A stretch of DNA of 64,000 nt from Marinobacter bohaiensis (GCF_003258515.1 NZ_QGEH01000008.1:45284-109283), one strand, 5' to 3'; positions 43,217 to 52,448 are shown, counted from the stretch's first letter. Made by a program: numbers and translations. The notes: generated from the letters alone by a model not told the origin.

Positions 43217-43711
43217 ATGAAAGCAAACAACAAACTGCACGGCATCGTCAGCCGCATCAATCGTCTGCCGGACTTTGCCCGTCCCCGGGCCCTGTCGCTT
43301 TTCTTTGGCAAGGCGGTTCCCTTCACCGGCACCACCGGTATCCGCATCGAGACGCTGGACGACAGCCGTTGCGTGATCAGCCTGGCCAACAAGCGCCGGG
43401 TGCAGAATCACATCGGCGGTGTTCACGCCGTGGCCTCCCTGCTGCTGGCGGAATCCGCCACCGGCTTCCTGGTCGGTCTCAACGTGCCGGACGACAAGGT
43501 GCCCGTCATCAAGACCGTGCGCGCCGAGTACACCAAGCGCGCCAGCGGCGATATGCGTGTCGAAGCCCGGATCACGCCGGAGCAGCAACAGCGGATGAAG
43601 ACGGAGGAGAAAGGCGAGGCACCGATCCAGGTGACCCTCCACGATGCCGAGGGCAAGGAACCGATCGAGATTGAGATGATCTGGGCCTGGACGCCAAAAA
43701 AACGCCGTTAG
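43217..43711 (+). CDS. DUF4442 hotdog-fold protein (putative acyl-CoA thioesterase)
   Basis: 164 residues. KANNKLHGIVSRINRLPDFA, VPFTGTTGIRIETLDDSRCV and NHIGGVHAVASLLLAESATG fit the DUF4442/PaaI-like hotdog fold; the HIGGVHA segment holds the likely active-site helix. ATG at 43217 has CCGGAGAAA upstream; a longer in-frame reading from 43037 is not supported. Substrate unknown, but the divergent ACBP gene points to fatty acyl-CoA. Confidence 0.82.
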   Translation: MKANNKLHGIVSRINRLPDFARPRALSLFFGKAVPFTGTTGIRIETLDDSRCVISLANKRRVQNHIGGVHAVASLLLAESATGFLVGLNVPDDKVPVIKTVRAEYTKRASGDMRVEARITPEQQQRMKTEEKGEAPIQVTLHDAEGKEPIEIEMIWAWTPKKRR

Positions 43712-43722
43712 CGTAAGACTTT

Positions 43723-43741
43723 GTGGTCATACGGTAACCAC
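43723..43741. other. Dyad GTGGT-N9-ACCAC upstream of the T6SS cluster
   Basis: A 5+5 inverted repeat 12 bp after the DUF4442 stop. It could be a regulator site for the T6SS or a weak transcript end. Confidence 0.3.
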
Positions 43742-43844
43742 GTATACATTGCCAAAACCTTGATTTCTTGTAATTTTAGGCAGCCTCCGCTGGCAATAAG
43801 TTGCCCGTCGTACACAATTCGTACAAAAAGTGGCGATTTTTTGC

Positions 43845-43874
43845 TTGCGGGGGAAACGTGACGATGTGTAGAGT
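43845..43874 (+). promoter_or_regulatory. Putative sigma-70 promoter of the T6SS operon
   Basis: TTGCGG (43845-43850), 18-bp spacer, TAGAGT (43869-43874), about 70 bp before tssB. Two nearby sigma-54-like strings (43791-43804 and 43831-43844) have GG-GC spacing one base too short and are treated as doubtful. The remainder of 43712-43945 is AT-rich and non-coding. Confidence 0.35.
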
Positions 43875-43945
43875 CTCGTCCGTACAGCGTGCCTGGAAGG
43901 CGCGCTTAAAGGAGAGTACCACGCCAACGGAGTTAGGGAGTCGTT

Positions 43946-44452
43946 ATGGCTAAGGAAGGTTCCGTCGCGCCTAAAGAGCGCATTAACATTAAGTATATCC
44001 CCGCCACCGGTGATCAGCAGGCAGAAATGGAATTGCCGCTGAAGATGTTCGTCGTCGGTGACTTCAAGGGACACCCCGAAGAATCCTCGCTCGAAGAACG
44101 CAAGAGCATTTCCGTCGACAAGAACAACTTCCAGTCAGTGATGAAAGAAGCTGGCCTGAAGCTGTCCACGTCGGTATCCAACCGCCTCGACGATGAGGCC
44201 GACGACCTGCCGGTCAACCTCGAAATCGGCAGTCTTTCTGACTTTTCTCCCGATAGCATCGCCCGCCAGGTGCCTGAGCTGCGCAAGCTGATCGAGCTGC
44301 GTGAGGCGCTGATGGCCCTCAAGGGTCCGCTGGGCAATGTGCCGTCTTTCCGCACCAAGCTGCAGGAGCTGCTCGACAGCGACGAAGCGCGCGAGAAGCT
44401 GCTGGCCGAGCTGGAGCTGGCGACCGGCGAAGAAGAGCCCGAGAAAGGCTGA
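43946..44452 (+). CDS. tssB: T6SS contractile sheath small subunit TssB
   Basis: 168 residues. KERINIKYIPATGDQQAEMELPL-type start, MFVVGDFKGHPEESSLEERK and LPVNLEIGSLSDFSPDSIAR are VipA/TssB signatures. It forms the sheath with TssC around the Hcp tube. First gene of the cluster, with a GTTAGGGAG ribosome-binding site before ATG 43946. The Glu-rich C-terminus (GEEEPEKG) is short. Confidence 0.97.
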   Translation: MAKEGSVAPKERINIKYIPATGDQQAEMELPLKMFVVGDFKGHPEESSLEERKSISVDKNNFQSVMKEAGLKLSTSVSNRLDDEADDLPVNLEIGSLSDFSPDSIARQVPELRKLIELREALMALKGPLGNVPSFRTKLQELLDSDEAREKLLAELELATGEEEPEKG

Positions 44453-44505
44453 ACCAAACAACCGTCCATTGAACCGGCGACCGGGCTGAATCCTCCAATC
44501 GCTGA

Positions 44506-44568
44506 CCGCAGGATGCGGACAGGCCGGACCGCCTATGTTTGAAGACCCAAAACGTACTGAAGGGATGT
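44506..44568 (+). promoter_or_regulatory. CsrA/RsmA-like sites in the tssC leader
   Basis: CCGCA-GGA-TGCGG (44506-44518) is a hairpin presenting GGA in its loop, with core CAGGATG. AGGGATGT (44561-44568) matches the ARGGAUGU core of the CsrA/RsmA consensus exactly and overlaps the tssC Shine-Dalgarno, 3 bp before ATG 44572. Two sites about 50 nt apart is the usual arrangement for RsmA repression. Confidence 0.5.
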
Positions 44569-44571
44569 GGT

Positions 44572-46050
44572 ATGTCTGACACAGCTGTACAGCAGTCCGC
44601 TACGACCGAATCCGCCGAGGGGTCGCTCCTCGATCAGGTAATGGCCAACAGTCGTATGGCCCCGGCCGACGAAGGTTACGACGTTGCCCGTCGCGGCGTG
44701 GCGACCTTTATTGCCAACCTGCTGAAAAGCGATGAAAAAGGCCAGCCGGTCAACAAGGCCCTGGTTGACCAGATGGTGGTCGAGCTCGACCGCAAGATCA
44801 GCGCCCAGATGGACGAAGTCCTGCACGCTCCTGAGCTGCAGGAGCTGGAATCCTCCTGGCGCGGCCTGAAACTGATGGTCGATCGCACCGATTTCCGCGA
44901 GAACATCAAGGTCGATATCCTGCACGCCACCAAGGCGGAACTGCTGGAAGACTTCGAGTTCGCGCCGGACGTTACCCAGACCGGTTTCTACAAGCACATC
45001 TACGCCACCGGCTACGGCCAGTTCGGCGGCGAGCCGGTCGGCGCCATCGTCGGCAACTACGCCTTCACGCCGTCCTCGCCGGACATGAAACTGCTGCAGT
45101 TCGTGTCCTCCGTCGGTGCCATGGCCCACGCGCCGTTCCTGTCCTCCGTCGCGCCGACCTTCTTCGGTGTCGACAGCTTCCAGGAGCTGCCGGCCATCAA
45201 GGAACTGGCCGACGTGTTCGAAGGCCCGCGCTACGCCAAGTGGCGTTCGCTGCGTGAGTCCGAAGACGCCCGCTACCTGGGGCTGACCGCGCCGCGCTTC
45301 CTGCTGCGTACGCCGTACGACCCGGAAGAGAACCCGATCCGCAGCTTCAACTACACCGAGGACGTCAGCGGCGACCACGAGCACTACCTGTGGGGCAACA
45401 CCGCCTACCTGATGGCCACCCGCCTGACTGACAGCTTCGCCAAGTACCGCTGGTGCCCGAACATCATCGGTCCGCAGAGCGGCGGTGCCGTGGAAGACCT
45501 GCCGGTGCACCTGTACGAGTCCTTCGGTCAGCTGGAAGCCAAGATCCCGACCGAAGTGCTGGTCACCGACCGTCGTGAATACGAGCTGGCGGACCAGGGC
45601 TTCATCGCCCTGACCATGCGCAAGGGCAGCGACAACGCCGCCTTCTTCTCGGCCAACTCCGTGCAGAAGCCCAAGGTGTTCCCGAACACCAAGGAAGGCA
45701 AAGAAGCCGAGACCAACTACAAGTTGGGCACCCAGCTGCCGTACATGATGATCATCAACCGCCTGGCCCACTACATCAAGGTGCTGCAGCGCGAGCAGAT
45801 CGGTTCCTGGAAGGAGCGTCAGGATCTGGAACGCGAACTGAACACCTGGATCAAGCAGTACGTGGCCGACCAGGAAAACCCGCCGGCGGAAGTTCGCAGC
45901 CGCCGTCCGCTGCGCGCCGCCCAGGTGACCGTGGCCGACGTCGAAGGCGATCCGGGCTGGTACCAGGTTTCCCTGGCCGTGCGTCCGCACTTCAAGTACA
46001 TGGGTGCCAACTTCGAGCTGTCTCTGGTCGGACGCCTCGACAAGGAGTAA
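44572..46050 (+). CDS. tssC: T6SS contractile sheath large subunit TssC
   Basis: 492 residues. ELQELESSWRGLKLMVDRTD, GYGQFGGEPVGAIVGNYAF and FLLRTPYDPEENPIRSFNYTED are hallmarks of VipB/TssC. ATG at 44572 (MSDTAVQQSATTES) with AAGGGATG upstream is preferred to an in-frame ATG at 44539. Sheath building block with TssB. The leader carries CsrA-like motifs. Confidence 0.97.
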   Translation: MSDTAVQQSATTESAEGSLLDQVMANSRMAPADEGYDVARRGVATFIANLLKSDEKGQPVNKALVDQMVVELDRKISAQMDEVLHAPELQELESSWRGLKLMVDRTDFRENIKVDILHATKAELLEDFEFAPDVTQTGFYKHIYATGYGQFGGEPVGAIVGNYAFTPSSPDMKLLQFVSSVGAMAHAPFLSSVAPTFFGVDSFQELPAIKELADVFEGPRYAKWRSLRESEDARYLGLTAPRFLLRTPYDPEENPIRSFNYTEDVSGDHEHYLWGNTAYLMATRLTDSFAKYRWCPNIIGPQSGGAVEDLPVHLYESFGQLEAKIPTEVLVTDRREYELADQGFIALTMRKGSDNAAFFSANSVQKPKVFPNTKEGKEAETNYKLGTQLPYMMIINRLAHYIKVLQREQIGSWKERQDLERELNTWIKQYVADQENPPAEVRSRRPLRAAQVTVADVEGDPGWYQVSLAVRPHFKYMGANFELSLVGRLDKE

Positions 46051-46053
46051 GTC

Positions 46054-46494
46054 GTGAGCTGGGACACCGGTGACCACGGTGTTCAGGCCACAGGGGGCAG
46101 CCTGTTCGAGCGACTCGACCAGGCTGCCCAGCCCGCAGGGAACGCAATGGGCGAAACCACCGGTGTGGTGGACTCCATCAAACGGCATCTTGTCAGGCTG
46201 CTCAATGCCCATCCGGGCAACAGCGCCAGTGCACCGGCCCTCGGGCTGGTGGACTTCAACGATGCCACCCTCGGCACCCAGGACCTGAACATCCGGATTC
46301 GTAGCGCCATTCGGCAGTGCATCGAGCACTACGAGCCGCGCGTAAAGCGCGTCGATGTGAAGACGCTGCCCGATGACTCCGATCCCCTGCAGCTGCGCTT
46401 CCAGGTTACCGTCCACCTGCGCGTGGACGATGTCGAAGAGCGAGCCACGATCGACCTTCTGTTGGACGACAAACGCTTTTACCGCGTGGTGTAG
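46054..46494 (+). CDS. tssE: T6SS baseplate protein TssE (gp25-like)
   Basis: 146 residues. The gp25 lysozyme-like fold is seen in LGLVDFNDATLGTQDLNIRI, IRQCIEHYEPRVKRVDVK and LQLRFQVTVHLRVDDVEE. The start is GTG at 46054 with AAGGAG 3 bp after tssC. A component of the baseplate wedge with TssF, TssG and TssK. Confidence 0.94.
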   Translation: MSWDTGDHGVQATGGSLFERLDQAAQPAGNAMGETTGVVDSIKRHLVRLLNAHPGNSASAPALGLVDFNDATLGTQDLNIRIRSAIRQCIEHYEPRVKRVDVKTLPDDSDPLQLRFQVTVHLRVDDVEERATIDLLLDDKRFYRVV

Positions 46495-46496
46495 TC

Positions 46497-48275
46497 GTGA
46501 AGTTAAACAGATTCTATCGAGACGAACTGAATTTCCTGCGCCTGCAGGGACGCGAGTTTGCCGAGGCCCATCCTCAGCTGACCCGCTTCCTGTCGGAACA
46601 GAGTACCGATCCGGACGTCGAGCGCCTGCTGGAAGGCTTCGCGTTCCTGACCGGTAAACTGCGGGAAAAGGTGGAGGACGAGTTCCCGGAGTTGACGCAC
46701 TCGATGCTCAACATGCTCTGGCCGAACTACCTGCGTCCCGTACCCAGCGCCACCATCATGCGCTTCGATCCGCTGTTGCACGCCATCAGCGAGCGCCAGA
46801 TCATCCCCAGCCACACCGAAGTGCGCAGTGGTCTGGTGGGGGATCGCCGTGGCCAGACCCAGTGCCGGTTCCGCACCTGTCGCGACATCGCCATGTACCC
46901 GATGACGCTGGCCGATGCCCACGCCGAACTGTCGCGGGAAGTGTCCGCCGTGGAACTGACCATGGCAATGCACACCGACCAGCCGCTGTCGGAACTGGGT
47001 ATGGACAGCCTGCGCTTCCATCTGGGTGGCGACACCTTCACCGCGCAGACCCTGTACCTGTGGCTGAACCACTGCCTGCAGGGCATCGAGCTGGAAATCG
47101 ACGGCAAGGTGTTGCACCTGCCGAAGGACAGCCTGCGCCAGGTGGGTTTTGCCGCCGAAGACGCGATGCTGCCGTACCCCAAGAACGCCTATCCCGGGTA
47201 CCGCATCATCCAGGAATACCTGAGTTTCCCCGAGTCGTTCCACTTCATGGACCTGACCGGACTGGACAAGCACCTGCCGGGCATCCAGGTGGACGAGTTC
47301 AAGCTGCGCTTCCGCTTCAACCGGACGCTGCCGCCGGACGCCAAGGTGCGTTCCGAGAACTTCCAGCTGTACTGCACCCCGGCGATCAACCTATTCAGCC
47401 ACGAGGCCGAGCCCATCGACCTCAATGGCCGGCAGACCGAATACCGCATGCAGCCGTCGAGCCGCTTCGCCTCCCACTACGAGATTTTCAGCGTGGACCA
47501 GGTGGAAGGCTGGCTCGACAACCCGGTGGGCCGGGAGCGGGGCGAGCCCCGTCTGTATAGCGCGTTCGAGAGTTTTCAGCACCAGATCGAGCGCGATCGC
47601 AACCGAACGGCGCTGTATTACCGGGTCCGGGTGCGCGAGAGCGTGCGCGGCGACGGCTTCGATCACTACATTTCGTTCGTCCGCGGCGACGAGGAGCTGT
47701 GCCTGAACCAGCACGAGGCCATCTCCCTCACTGTCACCTGCACCAACCGGCAGCTGCCGGCGCAACTGGCGGTCGGCGACATCTGCGAGGCGACCCAGAG
47801 CACGCCGGCGTTCGCGTCGTTCCGCAACATCACCCGGCCCACGCCGACGTTGCGGCCGACCCTGGACGGCAGCCTGCTGTGGACCCTGGTGTCCAACCTG
47901 TCGCTGAACTACCTGTCGCTGCTGGATGTGGACGCCCTGCGCTCGGTGCTGCGGGTCTACGACTTCCGCGCCCTGGTGGACCGCCAGGCGGAGCGGGTCT
48001 CGCAGCAGCGACTGGCGGGCATCCAGAACATCGAAACCCAGCCGGTGGATCGCATGTATCGCGGCCTGCCGGTGCGGGGCATCCAGTCGACGCTGACGCT
48101 GGATCAGCAGTCGTTTGCCTCGGAAGGGGACCTGTACCTGTTCGGCACGGTCCTCAGTCACTTTTTTGCCCTCTACGCGAGTATTAACGCCTTTCACCTG
48201 CTGGACGTGGTGAATTCGGAGAACCAGGAGCGGTACACATGGACGTTGCGGACCGGGCAGCAGCCCCTGATGTAG
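46497..48275 (+). CDS. tssF: T6SS baseplate protein TssF
   Basis: 592 residues. FYRDELNFLRLQGREFAEAH, DPDVERLLEGFAFLTGKLRE and ELTHSMLNMLWPNYLRPVPS match the TssF/VasA N-terminus. The start is GTG at 46497, immediately after tssE. It overlaps tssG by 37 nt at the 3' end. Confidence 0.96.
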   Translation: MKLNRFYRDELNFLRLQGREFAEAHPQLTRFLSEQSTDPDVERLLEGFAFLTGKLREKVEDEFPELTHSMLNMLWPNYLRPVPSATIMRFDPLLHAISERQIIPSHTEVRSGLVGDRRGQTQCRFRTCRDIAMYPMTLADAHAELSREVSAVELTMAMHTDQPLSELGMDSLRFHLGGDTFTAQTLYLWLNHCLQGIELEIDGKVLHLPKDSLRQVGFAAEDAMLPYPKNAYPGYRIIQEYLSFPESFHFMDLTGLDKHLPGIQVDEFKLRFRFNRTLPPDAKVRSENFQLYCTPAINLFSHEAEPIDLNGRQTEYRMQPSSRFASHYEIFSVDQVEGWLDNPVGRERGEPRLYSAFESFQHQIERDRNRTALYYRVRVRESVRGDGFDHYISFVRGDEELCLNQHEAISLTVTCTNRQLPAQLAVGDICEATQSTPAFASFRNITRPTPTLRPTLDGSLLWTLVSNLSLNYLSLLDVDALRSVLRVYDFRALVDRQAERVSQQRLAGIQNIETQPVDRMYRGLPVRGIQSTLTLDQQSFASEGDLYLFGTVLSHFFALYASINAFHLLDVVNSENQERYTWTLRTGQQPLM

Positions 48276-49255
48276 CCGGCCTGCAGCCCGTTCTCGGGAA
48301 CGCGCGCCGCTACAATTTCTTCCAGCTGGTGGACCTGATCCACCGCCTGCACGGGGACGACCTGGAGCGGGCCACCGACGATGCGCCGCAGCACGAGCGC
48401 ATCCGTTTCTCGTCGTCGGCGGGCCTGGGCTTTCCGGGCAGCGACGTGCTGTCCGCCGGCCTGCCGGAGCACGAGTACGCGCCTTACCAGATGGAAGTCA
48501 GCTTCCTCGGGCTGCACGGCTCCCAGTCGCCGCTGCCGGGCTATTACCTGGAGGATCTGGCCTGGGAATACGGCCAGCAGTCGGGCATCCGGCGCTACTT
48601 CCTGGATTTCTTCAACCACCGGCTGGTGACCCTGTTCCACCGGGTCTGGCGCAAGTACCGCTATTACGTGCGCTTCCAGCCGGGCGCCAGCGATGCCTTC
48701 TCCGAACACGTCTTTTCCCTGGTGGGCCTGGGAGACAGCGACCTGCGCGGGGACACCCCGATCAACTGGTCGAAAATGCTGTCCTACGCCGGGCTCATGG
48801 CCGGGCGCAGCCGCTCGCCGGACGTGGTCAGCGGCATCGTGGCCCACTGCTTCGATCTGCCGGAAGTGGAGATCGAGCCCTGGGTGCTGCGCAAGGTCAG
48901 CATTCCCGCCGACCAGCAGACCCAGCTGGGTCGCGCCAACGGCCGCCTGGGCGAGGAAACCCTGGTGGGCGACAGCATCCGCGACCGCAGCGGCAAGTTC
49001 ATCCTGCGCCTCAAGGAACTCAGCCGCGAACGCTTCATGGACTTCCTGCCCATCGGCCAGGACCACCAGAGCCTGGTCAAGCTGGTGGAATTCACCATGC
49101 GCGAGCAACTGGCCTTCGATCTGGAGCTGGAGATCCGCTCCGACGACGTCGAGCCCATGCAACTGGGCAACGACGCCCGCCTGGGCTGGACCACTTTCGT
49201 TAACCCGACACCGGGCGAGCCGCAGCAGGCCGTCCGCATTCAAATCCGGCGGTGA
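48239..49255 (+). CDS. tssG: T6SS baseplate protein TssG
   Basis: 338 residues. NARRYNFFQLVDLIHRLHGD, GLHGSQSPLPGYYLEDLA and FFNHRLVTLFHRVWRKYRYY are TssG/VasB motifs. ATG at 48239 lies within tssF (37-nt overlap) and has AGGAGCGG upstream. It forms the wedge with TssE and TssF. Confidence 0.95.
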   Translation: MDVADRAAAPDVAGLQPVLGNARRYNFFQLVDLIHRLHGDDLERATDDAPQHERIRFSSSAGLGFPGSDVLSAGLPEHEYAPYQMEVSFLGLHGSQSPLPGYYLEDLAWEYGQQSGIRRYFLDFFNHRLVTLFHRVWRKYRYYVRFQPGASDAFSEHVFSLVGLGDSDLRGDTPINWSKMLSYAGLMAGRSRSPDVVSGIVAHCFDLPEVEIEPWVLRKVSIPADQQTQLGRANGRLGEETLVGDSIRDRSGKFILRLKELSRERFMDFLPIGQDHQSLVKLVEFTMREQLAFDLELEIRSDDVEPMQLGNDARLGWTTFVNPTPGEPQQAVRIQIRR

Positions 49256-49258
49256 TTT

Positions 49259-50581
49259 ATGGAAACAGCAACCAAGACACGTCTCAGGCTGAGCATCTCC
49301 AATCCGGCGGACGTGGGCGTCAGCTCCGACCTCGGCTGCGACTTCGGCGAACGCGGTGGCTCCATCGGCTCGGCGGACAGTGACACCTGGCGCCTGTCGC
49401 CGCACCGCACTGGCGTCCTCCCCGGGCACACCGAGATCCGCATGATCGACGGCCACTACTGCGTCATCGACCGCTCCGGGCGCACCTACGTCAACAGCGG
49501 CAGCATGCCGGTGGGTCGCGGCCGCCGCGCGCGCCTGATGGACGGCGACCGGCTGCGGGTGGGCAACTACATGCTGCAGGTGGACCTGATCGAAGGCGAC
49601 GGCCCGCACGACATTCCGCTCGACGAAGCGCCGGACGACCCCATGCTGGTCAACGCCGAGGAGCGCGAGCTGGAAAAGGTCGATTTCGACGCGGAGAAGC
49701 CCGAGCAGCTCAACCCGCTGGACCACCTGGACCCGGCCCCCACCGAACGCCAACAGCGCGATCCGATGGACGGCTTTGGCGAGCTGGAGCAGCAGGCGCG
49801 GGAGCGGCGCCAGACCGAAGAACTGCTCGACGACAACCCGGACTGGTACGGCAACCAGGCGGAGTCGAGCGATCCCTACATGGACGAACGGGAACGGGCC
49901 CTGCGCCTGCCCGTGATCAACGGAGGAAAGCGGCGCATGGAAGACGACCGCAGCGATCTCAGCCGTGGCGAGGCCACGCAACAGAGCCGCAAGCACATCA
50001 GTGGCGCGCCGCTGATGCGCGGGCTCGACAGCGATATGCGTTTTGACAGCAGCGACGCCATGCAGGGCTTCCTGGAAGAAGCCGGTCGCACCATCAAGGC
50101 CACCATCGAAGGCCTGCTGGACCTGCATCAGCGCGAAGACAGCCGCCACCAGGCGCTGCGCACACGCCTGCAGCCAATCGAGGACAACCCGCTGCGCCTG
50201 GGCCAGGGCTATGACGACGTCATGCAGACCCTGTTTGCCGCCGAGCGCAGCCCGGTGCACCTGTCGGCGCCGTCCGCGGTAACCGAGAGCCTGACCGGCC
50301 TGCGTCATCACCAGCAGGCGACCCAGGCAGCGATCAGCGAGGCGCTCGACGCCATCCTGCACGCCTTCTCGCCGGAGAACCTGCTCAACCGGTTCCACGG
50401 CTACCGCCGTTCGCTGCAGCCGGGCGAGAACGAAGCGGCCTGGGCCTGGGACATGTACACCCACTATTACCAGGAGCTGCGCTCCAGTCGTCAGCGTGGT
50501 TTCGAGCGTCTGTTCGAGGAGGTCTTCGAGCAGGCCTACGATCACCACCTGCGCAAGCTGCAGCGGGAGTCCGTGCTGTGA
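49259..50581 (+). CDS. tagH: T6SS-associated FHA-domain protein TagH
   Basis: 440 residues. An N-terminal FHA domain (GGSIGSADSDTWRLSPHRTG, then HTEIRMIDGHYCVIDRSGR and RLRVGNYMLQVDLI) is followed by an acidic Glu/Asp-rich linker (about 125-235). The C-terminal TagH domain runs from MRGLDSDMRFDSSDAMQGFL to HTHYYQELR-like sequence. In P. aeruginosa H1-T6SS the Fha protein is driven by the kinase PpkA; here no ppkA or pppA is present, as in the V. cholerae cluster. It overlaps tssJ by 4 nt. Confidence 0.92.
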   Translation: METATKTRLRLSISNPADVGVSSDLGCDFGERGGSIGSADSDTWRLSPHRTGVLPGHTEIRMIDGHYCVIDRSGRTYVNSGSMPVGRGRRARLMDGDRLRVGNYMLQVDLIEGDGPHDIPLDEAPDDPMLVNAEERELEKVDFDAEKPEQLNPLDHLDPAPTERQQRDPMDGFGELEQQARERRQTEELLDDNPDWYGNQAESSDPYMDERERALRLPVINGGKRRMEDDRSDLSRGEATQQSRKHISGAPLMRGLDSDMRFDSSDAMQGFLEEAGRTIKATIEGLLDLHQREDSRHQALRTRLQPIEDNPLRLGQGYDDVMQTLFAAERSPVHLSAPSAVTESLTGLRHHQQATQAAISEALDAILHAFSPENLLNRFHGYRRSLQPGENEAAWAWDMYTHYYQELRSSRQRGFERLFEEVFEQAYDHHLRKLQRESVL

Positions 50582-51108
50582 GAATCGGTCAGTGGATCCT
50601 GTTGTGCGCGGTGCTCGGCCTGGCCGGCTGCTCCGGGCCCTTCAAGGCCATTTCCAAGTCGGCCCAGGTGATGTGGGATCCGGACACCCCGGTCGGTACG
50701 CCGGATGAGCAGCCGACCACCGTCGACCTGACCATGCTGGCGGAGCCGGACGTGAACCCCAACGACGCCATGCAGCCGGCGCCGATCATGTTCAAGATCA
50801 TCGAGATGGAAGACAGCTCGATGATGCTGGCGGCGGATTTCGACCAGATCTCCGAAGACCTGGAAGACGCGCTCGGCGCCAATTACATCGACCACAGCGA
50901 TTACGCCATGGTGCCGGGCCAGTTCAAGTACATCGAATCGTTCGAAGTGGACTCCGGGACCCGTTACCTGGGCGTGGTCGCGTTCTACGCGTTTCCCAAC
51001 GAATCCCAGTGGAAGAAGGTGGTCAAGGTCGACCCCATGGGCGGGCGCTATCACATCCTGGTGAACCTGCGCGAACGCGAAGTCATGATGCAGAAGGCGG
51101 ATCAATAA
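50578..51108 (+). CDS. tssJ: T6SS outer-membrane lipoprotein TssJ
   Basis: 176 residues. The signal ends in GLAGC with Cys18. The transthyretin-like body is seen in NPNDAMQPAPIMFKIIEMED, SDYAMVPGQFKYIESFEVDS and TRYLGVVAFYAFPNESQWKK. The start is GTG at 50578, inside the tagH stop (GTGA). It anchors the TssJLM membrane complex to the outer membrane. Confidence 0.95.
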   Translation: MRIGQWILLCAVLGLAGCSGPFKAISKSAQVMWDPDTPVGTPDEQPTTVDLTMLAEPDVNPNDAMQPAPIMFKIIEMEDSSMMLAADFDQISEDLEDALGANYIDHSDYAMVPGQFKYIESFEVDSGTRYLGVVAFYAFPNESQWKKVVKVDPMGGRYHILVNLREREVMMQKADQ

Positions 51109-51110
51109 GT

Positions 51111-52445
51111 ATGTCGGCACATAACCGGGTGGTGTGGAGCGATGGCCTGTTCATCAAACCGCAGCACTTTCAGCAACAGCAACGATACCTAGAGCAGCAG
51201 ATCACCGACCGTGCCTTTGCCGTGTCCGACTACCTGTACGGCTTCGGCGACCTGCAGCTCAACGACGAATACCTGAGCTTCGGGCGCATCGGCCTGGTGC
51301 GGGCCAACGGCCTGTTCCCGGACGGCACCGGCTTCAATCTGCCGATGGAAGACGTCATGCCCGAGCCCCTGGAGATCACCGATTCCTCGGTGGCCAACCA
51401 GGTGGTCTTCCTGGCCCTGCCGCTGACCTCGGACAGCCTGCCGGAAGTGGAATGGCCCGAGTCCGGTGTCTCCGCGCGTTTCCGCTCGGAGACTCTGGAC
51501 ATCCGCGACCTGCATTCCATCGACGGCGACCGTCACGCCATCGACCTGGCCAAGGTCAAACCGCGCCTGATGCTCGAACGCGAGGACCTCAGTGCCTACG
51601 CCGCGCTGGCCATCGGCCGCATCCTGGAGAAGCGTCCGGACGGCAGCCTGGTGATGGACCCCAGCTTCATGCCGACCATGCTGAGCGTGCGCGCAGCGCC
51701 CAAGCTGCAGCGTTTCGTTGGCGAAATGGCGGGGTTGATGCGCGAACGCGCGAAGAACATCGCCGAACGGGTCGGGTCGCCCAATCAGGGCGGCGTCGCC
51801 GACGTGTCCGACTTCATGCTGCTGCAGATGCTCAACCGGGCCCATCCGCGCTTCATGCACCTGGCGCGGGTGCGTCAGCTGCATCCGGAGCGTCTCTATG
51901 AGGCCCTGCTGGAACTGTGCGGCGAACTGGTGACTTTCACCGACGAGAACCGTCTGCCCAGCGAGTACCCGGGCTACGACCACGACCTGCCGGAAGCGTC
52001 CTTCTCGCCGCTGATGCAGGTGTTGCGTCAGTCCCTGAGCACGGTGCTGGAGCCGCGCGCCGTGGCGATCCAGCTGCAGCAGCGCCAGTACGGCCTGACG
52101 GTCGCGCCGATCCAGGACAACCAGCTCATGGGCCAGGCCGAGTTCATCCTGGCGGTGCGCGCCGACATGCCCACCGACGACCTGCGCAAGCAGTTCACCC
52201 AGCAGTGCAAGGTGGGTTCGGTGGAGAAAATCCGCGACCTCATCAGCCTGCAGCTGCCGGGCGTGCCGCTGGTACCGCTGCCGGTGGCACCGCGCCAGCT
52301 GCCGTACCACGCCGGATTTACCTACTTCCAGCTCGACGCCCGCAGTCAGGCGTGGCAGATGCTGGACAACGCCAGCGGTTTCGCCTTCCACGTGGCGGGC
52401 GATTTCCCGGGCATCGAGATGCAGTTCTGGGCCATCAGGAGCTAG
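51111..52445 (+). CDS. tssK: T6SS baseplate-membrane adaptor TssK
   Basis: 444 residues. VVWSDGLFIKPQHFQQQQRY is the invariant TssK/VasE start, and LDARSQAWQMLDNASGFAFH appears at the end. ATG at 51111 sits directly after tssJ; an in-frame ATG at 51009 lies inside tssJ and is rejected. It links the baseplate to TssL and TssM. Confidence 0.97.
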   Translation: MSAHNRVVWSDGLFIKPQHFQQQQRYLEQQITDRAFAVSDYLYGFGDLQLNDEYLSFGRIGLVRANGLFPDGTGFNLPMEDVMPEPLEITDSSVANQVVFLALPLTSDSLPEVEWPESGVSARFRSETLDIRDLHSIDGDRHAIDLAKVKPRLMLEREDLSAYAALAIGRILEKRPDGSLVMDPSFMPTMLSVRAAPKLQRFVGEMAGLMRERAKNIAERVGSPNQGGVADVSDFMLLQMLNRAHPRFMHLARVRQLHPERLYEALLELCGELVTFTDENRLPSEYPGYDHDLPEASFSPLMQVLRQSLSTVLEPRAVAIQLQQRQYGLTVAPIQDNQLMGQAEFILAVRADMPTDDLRKQFTQQCKVGSVEKIRDLISLQLPGVPLVPLPVAPRQLPYHAGFTYFQLDARSQAWQMLDNASGFAFHVAGDFPGIEMQFWAIRS

Positions 52446-52448
52446 ATC

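Noticed and set aside
48194..50548. 784-codon open frame on the minus strand across tssG and tagH
   Set aside because: Antisense shadow of T6SS genes.
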